Source of the DNA: a virus
IMG/VR virus record: IMGVR_UViG_3300044675_006041
Location: 1-22,234 of that record
Reading direction: 5' to 3' (one strand)
DNA: 22,234 nucleotides
Shown here: one piece after another, positions 4,571-11,720 of the stretch
Numbering within the stretch: position 1 is the stretch's first letter
Layout: every line of letters begins with the position of its first letter
Made by a program: the position numbers and the translations under genes
The notes under the pieces: model-generated
What the model was told of the DNA's origin: nothing
What the model saw: only the letters and a program-made list of their open reading frames with translations
Database searches by the model: none

Positions 4571-5425
4571 TCACATAATGGACATTGTTCCCATGTGCTT
4601 ACCGATCATGACATTGAACATTTCATCTAAAGCCCATTTGAATTGATTAATATATTCCCAAGCTTCATCTTCATCTTGTAATCTGTAATTACGTGCTGTT
4701 GATTTACCCCATGCTTGTTTGTTACTGTCTTGTAGAATTTTTGGCGGGTCATTGAAAGTCAATTCTCCATCATGTAGTAACCAATAGGCAAATGCTTCGT
4801 GATAGAATTCTGCGGGTCTTACGAGCTTACCCATTCTTGCGCTACGGAACTTACCGATCTTTTGGAAGAAGTCTCTTACATAATAATCAGATGAATAGCG
4901 TAAGTCTCTGGAATTACTTGTGTTTATATTGTAAGCTTGTTCAAAAAGATTTTTTAGGATGTTTGATATGTTTCTATTAATATAATTTAAATCATTATTT
5001 CTCCTAAATGTTGCTGCGAAGCTATGTCCAATTCTATGGGCAATTGTCCATGGAGTCAGAGGGACTTTTTCTGCTGCTGCATTATTGGTGAAGAATACTG
5101 TGATTTGGTCGTTCTCTGGTTGGGGGAAATCTTTACCTACTTCCAGACCCAGATGTTCTTTTACAAATTCGGGAGTCACTAGACCTTTTTCTGCTTCTTT
5201 CCATGCTCCCGCTTTTTTTACGAAATATAAATTAAAATCCCAATTACCAATGCGATTGAAAGTATTTTCCAATTTCTTCAGTCCTGCGGGAGAAGATAGG
5301 ATACCAATTGATGCTTTATCATAACCATGACGATTCTTTTTGTCTTCCCACTTTCCAATCTTTTGTAGATTGGTCAAAGCCATTTCTTGGTAGATTTGTT
5401 GTAGGGAAAGTTCGTCTTGGTTCAT
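4571..5425 (-). CDS. HRIGH metallopeptidase-like protein (284 aa), possibly inactive, with capsid-targeting-like N-terminus
   Basis: Residues 125-134 read PWTIAHRIGH: the two zinc-binding histidines (H130, H134) are spaced as in HExxH, but the catalytic Glu is Arg. A later PAEFYHEAFAYWL (about 204-216) offers E206, H209 and E210 as further metal ligands. I recall similar TPW-IAHR-GH motifs in hypothetical proteins of T4-like phages, so the Arg may be a family trait and not a lesion. The N-terminus, MNQDELSLQQIYQEMA, shares IY.E with the proteins starting at 5525, 9862 and 14534. The start is set by a TAAATA box. Function is unknown: a non-peptidase metal-binding protein or an inactive peptidase are both possible. 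Confidence 0.68.
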   Translation of the reverse strand: MNQDELSLQQIYQEMALTNLQKIGKWEDKKNRHGYDKASIGILSSPAGLKKLENTFNRIGNWDFNLYFVKKAGAWKEAEKGLVTPEFVKEHLGLEVGKDFPQPENDQITVFFTNNAAAEKVPLTPWTIAHRIGHSFAATFRRNNDLNYINRNISNILKNLFEQAYNINTSNSRDLRYSSDYYVRDFFQKIGKFRSARMGKLVRPAEFYHEAFAYWLLHDGELTFNDPPKILQDSNKQAWGKSTARNYRLQDEDEAWEYINQFKWALDEMFNVMIGKHMGTMSIM

Positions 5426-5430
5426 TCTAT

Positions 5431-5436
5431 TATTTA
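5431..5436 (-). promoter_or_regulatory. TAAATA late-promoter-like box, 5 nt before the 5425 ATG
   Basis: TAAATA-ATAGA-ATG on the minus strand. It is divergent from the box at 5514-5519; the roughly 100 bases between them hold no gene. Confidence 0.65.
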
Positions 5437-5513
5437 ATCATAATTGGAATATATCGTTTCGGTGGTTGCCCCTCAAAAATTTTTTTCAAAAGAAATATTT
5501 AACTTTATTATAT

Positions 5514-5519
5514 TAAATA
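5514..5519 (+). promoter_or_regulatory. TAAATA late-promoter-like box, 5 nt before the 5525 ATG
   Basis: TAAATA-TTATC-ATG. The position excludes the longer in-frame start at 5444, which would place the box inside the coding sequence. Confidence 0.65.
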
Positions 5520-5524
5520 TTATC

Positions 5525-6169
5525 ATGAACAAAGATCGTATCATATTGGAGAATATTTACATGGAAATGGCATATGGTTTTGCAGAAGGATCAATACCTA
5601 TGGATATTAAAGGTATGATGGACTTTGTAATTAAGGCAGATAAAGAGAAACCAAACACCACAATCCCTTTTAGCTTTACCGCAGTTACCACACCAAGAAA
5701 ATATGAAAAACAATTCCCTCACCAACAATTATATAAAATCACTCAAACGATTGGAGAATTGGGGGAATACCAAAAAGAAGTTAATAGACAATTAACTAAA
5801 AGGGGTGATGAAGGGGATTTTGAAGCACAGTCAAGTAATACTGTAGGAGAAAGACTCTCCCGTAGTGTGGGGATTTCTAAGAGAGGATTATCTTTAATCA
5901 TGTTTAATTCTAATCTAATTAAGAATAACGTAACGTTTTATGTCATTCGAGATAATCAGGGAAACTTAAAAGAAATTGATAAGGAAGAAGCCAAACAATA
6001 TATGTATCCATCTTCAGGTGGTAAATTTGAAACTGATGTGAAATGGAGAACTTATGGATTTGATAAGATGGTTGGTTTAAGAGTTAATAAACAGGAAATG
6101 ATTAATACTGAAATAGACGATGATAAAATGGAAGTGTTCGATTTCATTGGTCACAAGCTAAGAGCTTAA
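5525..6169 (+). CDS. Unknown protein (214 aa) with capsid-targeting-like N-terminus
   Basis: Starts MNKDRIILENIYMEMAYGFA; the IY.E core matches the 284-aa protein divergently encoded next to it. A candidate processing site is FAE|G at residues 20-23. The body is soluble and mixed, with VGERLSRSVGISKRGLSL in the middle and a C-terminal region rich in charged residues. No known domain is recognised. An in-frame upstream Met at 5444 is rejected because the conserved TAAATA box lies between it and 5525. It is followed, after a short gap, by the gene with the ADP-ribosyltransferase-like pattern. Confidence 0.7.
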   Translation: MNKDRIILENIYMEMAYGFAEGSIPMDIKGMMDFVIKADKEKPNTTIPFSFTAVTTPRKYEKQFPHQQLYKITQTIGELGEYQKEVNRQLTKRGDEGDFEAQSSNTVGERLSRSVGISKRGLSLIMFNSNLIKNNVTFYVIRDNQGNLKEIDKEEAKQYMYPSSGGKFETDVKWRTYGFDKMVGLRVNKQEMINTEIDDDKMEVFDFIGHKLRA

Positions 6170-6245
6170 AATATTAATCACATTATGGATATTTCTCCAT
6201 ATGTTCCACCATGGTATGAAATATTTCCTTCCCCTGTCAATAGAT

Positions 6246-6251
6246 TAAATA
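6246..6251 (+). promoter_or_regulatory. TAAATA late-promoter-like box, 5 nt before the 6257 ATG
   Basis: TAAATA-TTTTT-ATG. It lies inside the longer reading frame that opens at 6185 and argues for initiation at 6257. Confidence 0.6.
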
Positions 6252-6256
6252 TTTTT

Positions 6257-6730
6257 ATGAGAACTTTTCTAGAATCTTTCTATGATATCCAAGAGCTATC
6301 TCCGAATAGTAAGCTACGAGATATCTCGAATACTCACTATCTTAAAGTGTATCGTTCTTCGGCTCGTCCCAATAAGAACGACTATACTTCAGGTTCTCAT
6401 GCGGGAACTAAGCAACAAGCTCTGATTCGTGCTGATTATATGATCAATGACGAAGGGAGATTCGACAAGTATTATCTTTATGAATTAACTATTAGAATTG
6501 ATAAAGTGTATCCCAAGTTACTACCTGATGATGGAACAGATCATGGATATGATTATGTAAAAGATTTGGGTGATTATGATATTGCTTTCTACAAAAATAC
6601 AGGAGAAGGTGATATCAGAAATGAGAATCTTTCCATTATCATCATCAATCCTGACAGTGTGGTTGAATCTAAGATGGTTGAAGAGATCGATGGGGAGTAT
6701 TTAACTACTATTCAGGACGAATTATATTAA
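6257..6730 (+). CDS. ADP-ribosyltransferase-like protein (157 aa) with capsid-targeting N-terminus
   Basis: From the 6257 start the chain opens MRTFLESFYDIQELSPNS, an F..(S)F-type leader. The frame extends up to 6185, but that start lacks the TAAATA box and would bury the leader. The body fits the layout of the ART-like domains found in phage proteins: HYLKVYRSS, then SGSHAGTKQQALIRADYM, a strand YLYELTIRIDKV, then DYDIAFYKNTGEGDI and SIIIINPDSV. This matches the recurrent pattern H.GT..AA..R / Y.Y.l.i / .D.I.Y.N..EG...S.I...P..I. The match is by eye; the catalytic Glu cannot be assigned with confidence. In T4, the head-packaged enzyme Alt has this activity on host RNA polymerase, which makes the combination notable. 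Confidence 0.5.
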   Translation: MRTFLESFYDIQELSPNSKLRDISNTHYLKVYRSSARPNKNDYTSGSHAGTKQQALIRADYMINDEGRFDKYYLYELTIRIDKVYPKLLPDDGTDHGYDYVKDLGDYDIAFYKNTGEGDIRNENLSIIIINPDSVVESKMVEEIDGEYLTTIQDELY

Positions 6731-6733
6731 GTA
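6728..6733 (+). promoter_or_regulatory. TAAGTA late-promoter-like box, 5 nt before the 6739 ATG
   Basis: TAAGTA-TTATA-ATG. It is the only box of the set with a mismatch to TAAATA. Its TAA is also the stop codon of the preceding gene. Confidence 0.5.
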
Positions 6734-6738
6734 TTATA

Positions 6739-8157
6739 ATGCGTAGCTTTAATAAATTGTATAAGGAATTGATGGAGAGTGTCATTTGGCAACCAAAAGT
6801 CACTATTCCTTTAGGTATAAAGAGAGATGACAAAGACAGTGGTTTCAAAGATGACAATCCTCTTATAAAAGCATTCGCATTATCAAATCCAGATAATTTA
6901 GCGATGGTATTCGCCTTTGTATTTTATACTATGCAAACACCTTGGGCAGAAGTGTTACATGGTTTCCCAAAATTTATTGAGTGGTTTTATACGAAAGCAG
7001 TTGTGAGAAAGGGGAATCGATTAGTGGTTAATAGAAATGTGGAACCACCATCGTTTCTGGGTCATCAAATGACTGGTAAGCATAAAGAAACTGGATTATC
7101 GACTCAAAGATTATCACAATTTTATGATGTTTATGATAACAGACAAACCATTTATGAAAATGTTGTCAAAAGAATAGACGATGTTTTTGAACTTTTCGAC
7201 TACGTTACAACCATAAAAGGTTTAGCAAAAGCTAAAGCTGCTTTTGTAGTGCAACTGATAAGTGGTGATTTAGGATGTTTCGATAGTATTAATGTCAAAT
7301 CATATGATGTCACTGGATTAAATATGGCTAGTCCCGCCAGAGATAAGCATGGTAAATTGACCAAAGGTGGTAGGAAAAATTTAGAATCATATATTGAATA
7401 TAGTAGTCCAATGTCACAAATTTTGTGGGACGATTGGTGTAAAATTGTTGAGCATAAATTTTTATATGCTGGCAAGTTTTCTAAAGAAGAAAAAGCGAGA
7501 GACGAGCATAAAGTAATAGCAACTAAAAAAGGAGATAATATCAAATATCAAACAGCATACGCACCAAATAAAAGAACCAAAGATAGATTGGAAGATTATA
7601 CCAATAAGAGATTGAAAGGTTCTAAAATGGATGGAAGAAATGTTAGTAAAGATCACTACACCATTTTTAAAGATATAGAACCCTTCATCAAAAAAGAATC
7701 ATTCGATCAACAATATGAAATGTTAATGAAGGAATACGTAGAAGACTTTGATCAGAAATGGGATAAAGCTGTTGAGCAGATCATCGAAAGCGTTGGAGGA
7801 TACATACCAAGTATGATGACCAAACAACAACGACAAGTGATTGTAGATTCAATCAAAAATAAAACATTATCCAGAAAAGATACAATTCAAGCATTGACAA
7901 AGATCAATCCATCTGATATGATGGCGATCACGGAAAAATTAGATACCAACACTTTGAAATATTTGGCGGGGATGACTGATAAAAGTAGAACAGAAACTCT
8001 TTCTTTTCTCAGAAGAGGTATTAATAAAATAAAAGACAATATGCATTCATCTACAAATAAATCACCTATGACTGATGATGTCATGATCAGAAAACCAGTA
8101 GATATAACCGCAAGAAAAGTTGTGGTAGATCCTTACACCGAATCATTTAATCATTAA
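6739..8157 (+). CDS. Helix-hairpin-helix-like protein (472 aa) with capsid-targeting N-terminus
   Basis: The N-terminus MRSFNKLYKELMESVIW carries an F..LY.E leader with a candidate LME|S cleavage site. Residues about 156-190 (VTTIKGLAKAKAAFV, then VQLISGDLGCFDSINVKSY) match the helix-hairpin-helix pattern I-GL--KAAFV-QL-G--GC-D--N---Y seen in DNA glycosylases and, from memory, in hypothetical proteins of marine T4-like phages. The rest is highly charged; residues 245-310 are rich in Lys, Arg and Asp, and the C-terminus is Thr/Lys-rich. DNA binding is plausible; catalytic residues of a glycosylase were not identified. A DNA-condensing or DNA-associated internal head protein would fit the context. 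Confidence 0.65.
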   Translation: MRSFNKLYKELMESVIWQPKVTIPLGIKRDDKDSGFKDDNPLIKAFALSNPDNLAMVFAFVFYTMQTPWAEVLHGFPKFIEWFYTKAVVRKGNRLVVNRNVEPPSFLGHQMTGKHKETGLSTQRLSQFYDVYDNRQTIYENVVKRIDDVFELFDYVTTIKGLAKAKAAFVVQLISGDLGCFDSINVKSYDVTGLNMASPARDKHGKLTKGGRKNLESYIEYSSPMSQILWDDWCKIVEHKFLYAGKFSKEEKARDEHKVIATKKGDNIKYQTAYAPNKRTKDRLEDYTNKRLKGSKMDGRNVSKDHYTIFKDIEPFIKKESFDQQYEMLMKEYVEDFDQKWDKAVEQIIESVGGYIPSMMTKQQRQVIVDSIKNKTLSRKDTIQALTKINPSDMMAITEKLDTNTLKYLAGMTDKSRTETLSFLRRGINKIKDNMHSSTNKSPMTDDVMIRKPVDITARKVVVDPYTESFNH

Positions 8158-8166
8158 AATAATAAT

Positions 8167-8391
8167 TTAATCTTTGTGCTGTTTCTCCATCTTGGAGTAA
8201 TATTTTGGATCTTCTTCCACATGCTGTTTAGCAATCGTTTTCGCCAACTTCTTTCCTAACTTTGTTTTTCTCTTGGAAGGAGCAATATGTTCTTGTTCTA
8301 CTTCTTCTCCTTTGGAAACCTCTGGTTTAGGAAGATCTTTTTTTTCAACTTTCTTGAAGTAGTCATTAAAGAAATCTTGGAATTTTTTCAT
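8167..8391 (-). CDS. Small lysine-rich protein (74 aa), candidate internal head protein
   Basis: Starts MKKFQDFFNDYFKKVEKKD, an F..FF leader like those at 9167 and 11709, with KVE|K as a weak processing site. The remainder is dominated by Lys and Glu (SKRKTKLGKKLAKTIAKQ) with no hydrophobic core, so it is probably disordered or helical. Small size, basic character and an N-terminal leader are the profile of T4 internal proteins. It is convergent with the 472-aa gene, separated by only nine bases. The start follows a TAAATA box. Confidence 0.7.
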   Translation of the reverse strand: MKKFQDFFNDYFKKVEKKDLPKPEVSKGEEVEQEHIAPSKRKTKLGKKLAKTIAKQHVEEDPKYYSKMEKQHKD

Positions 8392-8396
8392 AGTAT

Positions 8397-8402
8397 TATT
8401 TA
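8397..8402 (-). promoter_or_regulatory. TAAATA late-promoter-like box, 5 nt before the 8391 ATG
   Basis: TAAATA-ATACT-ATG on the minus strand, filling the 11-base gap below the 254-aa gene. Confidence 0.65.
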
Positions 8403-9167
8403 TTATCTAATTAAATTAATCAATTTTGCAACTTGATCACTGACATATGGTTGGAAATCTTTTGGTGATCCAAATCCTGCTCTCAAATCTAAAGTATCTT
8501 TTGACACTTTCATTTTATTAAGTTTAGAATAAAGATTTCCCGTGTTGTGTTCCAAGTCCATCAACTTGTCAAATGAACCCATTAGAGCGGATACTTTTTC
8601 TCTGCGGATGGCATTGTCTAATTCTTTCACTGCTTGAGTGATTTCAGCCCATTTTTTACCACCATATAAATTAGCATTTTTTTCCCAAAAAGGAGCAGAC
8701 ATAATACTAGTAGTATCGTTATAATCAAAAACATCAAACCATATACCACCTTTTCCTTCGTTGTGTGCTTTTGCTAATTTTGGGAGGAGGTTATTCTCTT
8801 TAAACCATGTAACTACTTCTTTTGAAGGTATTAAATATTCATCGAAAATATTTTCTGCTTCATCAGCAATCGCTTCTTTAGATTCCTGTAGAAGAGTATT
8901 TGCTATAACTACCAATGCTTCTTCAAAATATCGATCAACTTTTTCTCTTACTTTATAATTACGAACATTGGTATCTTCGTAATTGTATGCTGATTTGCCA
9001 CCCCCCAATTCCCACCATAGAGCATATAGCGCATACAAATCCATGATAGCTTTATCACCAGAGGATGGGTAAACATATTGAGCTTCTAAAAGAATTTTTC
9101 TTCTTTTATTTACAGGAGGTAATTCCCCATTTGCGAATCTTTCAAAAAAAGTTTTAAAGTTATTCAT
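8403..9167 (-). CDS. Unknown protein (254 aa) with capsid-targeting N-terminus
   Basis: Starts MNNFKTFFERFANGELPP; the F..FFE leader is followed by ILLE|A at about residues 26-29, a strong phi-x-E|A candidate. The body is mainly helical, with LYALYALWWELGGG near 45-58, AHNEGKGGIWFDVFDY in the middle and LMDLEHNTGNLYSKLNKM near residue 208. I recall LEHNTG-type motifs in hypothetical proteins of other T4-like phages, without a known function. The ATG overlaps the stop of the upstream gene (ATGA, 9164-9167), so translation is likely coupled; there is no TAAATA box. Confidence 0.7.
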   Translation of the reverse strand: MNNFKTFFERFANGELPPVNKRRKILLEAQYVYPSSGDKAIMDLYALYALWWELGGGKSAYNYEDTNVRNYKVREKVDRYFEEALVVIANTLLQESKEAIADEAENIFDEYLIPSKEVVTWFKENNLLPKLAKAHNEGKGGIWFDVFDYNDTTSIMSAPFWEKNANLYGGKKWAEITQAVKELDNAIRREKVSALMGSFDKLMDLEHNTGNLYSKLNKMKVSKDTLDLRAGFGSPKDFQPYVSDQVAKLINLIR

Positions 9168-9862
9168 TTTAAGTTATCTACAATTTTTTGAATCTCTTTC
9201 AGTAATAGATATCGACTTCTTTTGCCATTAATGGTTTTAGGTTGTCCAACTTCTTCAAATACAAAATCACGTTCTTTTTCAAATGCAAAATCACGTCCTT
9301 TAACTTTGGATAGGAACGGACCTGAATGTTTACCGAATTTTCCTTCACCAACGGTTTGTTTAACATCTAAACCAGGATATGCGTCTTCTCCATCGGAAGT
9401 TCCCCATAAATAAACACCTATTCCACCCGCTGGAATGATTAAGACTGAATCTTGATTAAAAGCTTTACCCATTTTATATAAATCTTTCGCCAGTTCCCCA
9501 TCATCATCGCCTTCTACTTTGTCATTGACTACGAAAAACGAACGCTCATTAACATGTTTTTCAACTGGATTATAAGCATCACCACCACCTTTTCTAGCTA
9601 GAATTTCCTCACGCTTATCATCATCGATAAAATCTTCGATAAATGTTCCCAATACTGTGGTAATGGAATATCTTTTCGATTGGAGATATGCTAATATTTT
9701 TTTATTGTTGAGCATATTTTCTTTGTATGATTTATCATTCCTAAATGCTGTAACAATTCCAGCAGCATGTTTCTGAATTTTATTACGAACTCTATTTAAT
9801 CCACTTTCTTGTAGTAAGTCAGTGTAAATATCTCCAATTTCATTATTGTCTTTATTTTTCAT
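9164..9862 (-). CDS. Unknown protein (232 aa) with IY.(D/E) leader
   Basis: The ATG at 9862 gives MKNKDNNEIGDIYTDLLQES; a TTG nine bases upstream would add three residues but is less likely. The leader core IYTDLLQE|SG resembles the 105-aa protein at 14534 (IYTDLILE) and contains LQE|S. The middle has VLIIPAGGIGVYLWGTSDGE, a beta-rich Gly segment, then GKFGKHSGPFLSKVKGRDF. No family is recognised. Upstream lies a 44-bp degenerate copy of the 3' end of the 94-aa gene. The start context is GAATAATATG rather than the full box. Confidence 0.67.
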   Translation of the reverse strand: MKNKDNNEIGDIYTDLLQESGLNRVRNKIQKHAAGIVTAFRNDKSYKENMLNNKKILAYLQSKRYSITTVLGTFIEDFIDDDKREEILARKGGGDAYNPVEKHVNERSFFVVNDKVEGDDDGELAKDLYKMGKAFNQDSVLIIPAGGIGVYLWGTSDGEDAYPGLDVKQTVGEGKFGKHSGPFLSKVKGRDFAFEKERDFVFEEVGQPKTINGKRSRYLLLKEIQKIVDNLK

Positions 9863-9869
9863 ATTATTC

Positions 9870-9913
9870 AAATTTCTTCTATTGCTTTAAATTTCTAGAT
9901 TGAAAATTACAAT
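9870..9913 (-). repeat. Remnant duplicate of the 3' end of the 94-aa gene
   Basis: These 44 bases match 10827-10892 except for two substitutions and a 22-base deletion bounded by AAATTT on both sides. They lie in the gap upstream of the 232-aa gene and do not code in the same frame here. Confidence 0.85.
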
Positions 9914-9917
9914 TTAA

Positions 9918-10820
9918 CTAATCATCGACACTCTCACTTAATTTTTTACGATATCCATATTCAGCAGCAGAAGGATACCCTCCCGTAACCTGTTTCAAGT
10001 CCGATGGATCAAATCCTCTAAATTCCCATACAATTTTCTTTTCATATGGTGTCATATTAAATCCAGTATGCGCTCTCATTAGAATATCAACAATCTCATC
10101 GTGTGACAATTCGGGATAGATTTTACTTTTGAGTTCTTTAGTCTCACCAGATTCGCTCTCTCTATAATTGTCACCAAAATAATTGAACTGACTTGAATCA
10201 GTTGCAGACCAGAAAAAATCACCCAATTTAAAATATTTATTCAAACTTTTTAAATCATCTGGTTTCAATTGACGTTCTCTACACCAAAAAACAATTACAT
10301 TGACATTTTTTTTCAATGTTTTAGATGCGACCGAAAACCATATTCTACCCGCTCTGGTATTCCGTCTAGTGTCTGTTGTCATTCCTGATTTCTGTTTCTT
10401 TGCAAAAAATTCCAAGTTTGACATGTCAAATTTACCCAAGAAAGACACATCATCGTCTTTAAGAATCTTTTTAACATCTTTAATTGTAGTATCTGAATAC
10501 ATTGATTGCAGATAACTCATCATTGCTGGAAAAGGTATAATTTTTAAAGCTGCTGCTAACTTAGTAAAAGCAGAAAATATATACGGATGTGTACCTTCAT
10601 TGTGGTTTATTGTTCCAATCAATTCTGAATTTTCCCCAATAAAACAAAATGGTCTGGTGTTGTCGTCAAAATTTTTAACAATACCATCAAATTCGAGTTT
10701 ATCAGGACTACTTCTAGTGACTGGTATTTTTACGTTTTCCGATAAAACAATTCCTCTTGCTGCTGCACGTTTTTCCAGAATTTTATTATATAATTCTCTT
10801 ATGTTTAATTCATCACTCAT
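9918..10820 (-). CDS. Unknown protein (300 aa) with LY leader
   Basis: Starts MSDELNIRELYNKILEKRAA; the leader core is I..LY..IL, with VLSE|N at about residues 25-28 as a possible cleavage site. Notable segments are LIGTINHNEGTHPYIFSAF (about 66-84), RNTRAGRIWFSVASKTLKK and VNVIVFWCRERQLKPDD (a beta-alpha unit). HNEG is shared with the 254-aa protein. No enzyme family is recognised. The ATG overlaps the end of the 94-aa gene by eight bases, so translation is probably coupled. The downstream gap carries the duplicated fragment. Confidence 0.67.
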   Translation of the reverse strand: MSDELNIRELYNKILEKRAAARGIVLSENVKIPVTRSSPDKLEFDGIVKNFDDNTRPFCFIGENSELIGTINHNEGTHPYIFSAFTKLAAALKIIPFPAMMSYLQSMYSDTTIKDVKKILKDDDVSFLGKFDMSNLEFFAKKQKSGMTTDTRRNTRAGRIWFSVASKTLKKNVNVIVFWCRERQLKPDDLKSLNKYFKLGDFFWSATDSSQFNYFGDNYRESESGETKELKSKIYPELSHDEIVDILMRAHTGFNMTPYEKKIVWEFRGFDPSDLKQVTGGYPSAAEYGYRKKLSESVDD

Positions 10821-11097
10821 AATTCCAAATATCTTCTATTGTTTTAAATTTTTTTATTAATAATTCCAAATTTCTAGATTGAAAATTACAATCAATCATA
10901 GTCTTTACAGTATGCATACAGGACTTATATGACGATTCGTAATTCAAATCAGCCATTTTAGGCTCGTGTTCAACAATCATCAATACTGTATCATACATTC
11001 CTGATGGATGGGGAATCGGATCGCATGTAAAAATAACTTCCACTCCATCACTATTTGGAGCATTGATCATATATTCTTTGGGATAAATTACTATCAT
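10813..11097 (-). CDS. Small protein of unknown function (94 aa)
   Basis: Starts MIVIYPKEYMINAPNSDG, ending TIEDIWNYE. It has no capsid-targeting-like leader, unlike its neighbours. Residues 1-50 look beta-rich (VEVIFTCDP, YDTVLMIVEHEP) and the C-terminal half helical. The start abuts the stop of the GNAT-like gene and its own end overlaps the 300-aa gene, so it is probably translated as part of a coupled series. Its 3' end exists a second time, damaged, at 9870-9913. Confidence 0.65.
   Translation of the reverse strand: MIVIYPKEYMINAPNSDGVEVIFTCDPIPHPSGMYDTVLMIVEHEPKMADLNYESSYKSCMHTVKTMIDCNFQSRNLELLIKKFKTIEDIWNYE
10827..10892 (-). repeat. Intact parent segment of the duplicated gene end
   Basis: Codes for the C-terminal residues CNFQSRNLELLIKKFKTIED of the 94-aa protein. 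The 22 bases from 10849 to 10870 are absent from the 9870-9913 copy. Confidence 0.85.
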
Positions 11098-11709
11098 TTA
11101 TTTTAATTTCATATAGACTACCACTGTTTTAGCATTTCTGTCGATGTTGTCATCGTCGTCAAGAGAATAGGAAATACCATTGAACACTGGATAAGGCATT
11201 GTATCATCGTTTTTATCTTTGTCAATAACAAAACCATTTCGACTGTAGAGTTTGTAGAGTCCCTTAGACTCAATACCGCCATTACCATCTTGTTCCGCAA
11301 AACAATCTAAACGTCTAGCACCATTTTTAATAGCACTTTTAACAAGAGCATCTCCTGATGGTTCTTCAGATGAGAATACGGAAACTAATTCGTCACCACC
11401 TTTGATACAATATCCACTTGTATTATTTGGACCAACAAAACATTCCATCTCAGCATATTTTTTAGGCTCGTAAATAGTGATATTATCTTTAATACCTTTA
11501 AACATTCTATGTTTTGGATGATCTGGATCAGCACGTTTATCGTCTGATTTCATATAACCATTAATGATTTTATAAAAATTTCTCCAATCGACAGGTTTAA
11601 ATTTTTCAGAATCTTCAGGATTCAACCTACGACCAATTTTTAATTGCTCAGGTGATAATTTACCAATGTCTGAGAATGCTTCCCAAAAAAATTTATAGAA
11701 TGACTGCAT
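11098..11709 (-). CDS. GNAT acetyltransferase-like protein (203 aa) with capsid-targeting N-terminus
   Basis: Starts MQSFYKFFWEAFSDIG, with FFWE|A at residues 7-11 as leader and candidate cleavage site. The domain matches a GNAT-like pattern known from many phage and bacterial proteins: YEPKKYAEMECFVGPNNTSG, then YCIKGGDELVSVFSS, GDALVKSAIKNGARRLDCF, GLYKLYSRNGF and a C-terminal TVVVYMKLK. The helix with G-A-RLDCF and the LY--GF strand are the recognisable core. The acetyl-CoA pyrophosphate loop is not a textbook Q/RxxGxG/A, so activity is uncertain. The start is set by a TAAATA box; it is the first gene of a coupled minus-strand run. Confidence 0.6.
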   Translation of the reverse strand: MQSFYKFFWEAFSDIGKLSPEQLKIGRRLNPEDSEKFKPVDWRNFYKIINGYMKSDDKRADPDHPKHRMFKGIKDNITIYEPKKYAEMECFVGPNNTSGYCIKGGDELVSVFSSEEPSGDALVKSAIKNGARRLDCFAEQDGNGGIESKGLYKLYSRNGFVIDKDKNDDTMPYPVFNGISYSLDDDDNIDRNAKTVVVYMKLK

Positions 11710-11714
11710 TCTAT

Positions 11715-11720
11715 TATTTA
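11715..11720 (-). promoter_or_regulatory. TAAATA late-promoter-like box, 5 nt before the 11709 ATG
   Basis: TAAATA-ATAGA-ATG on the minus strand, the same 14 bases as at the 5425 start. It overlaps the 3' end of the 93-aa gene. Confidence 0.65.

Noticed and set aside
5444-5524. In-frame extension of the 214-aa protein to an ATG at 5444
   Set aside because: It would put the TAAATA box inside the coding sequence and hide the shared IY.E leader; the extension reads like AT-rich noncoding sequence.
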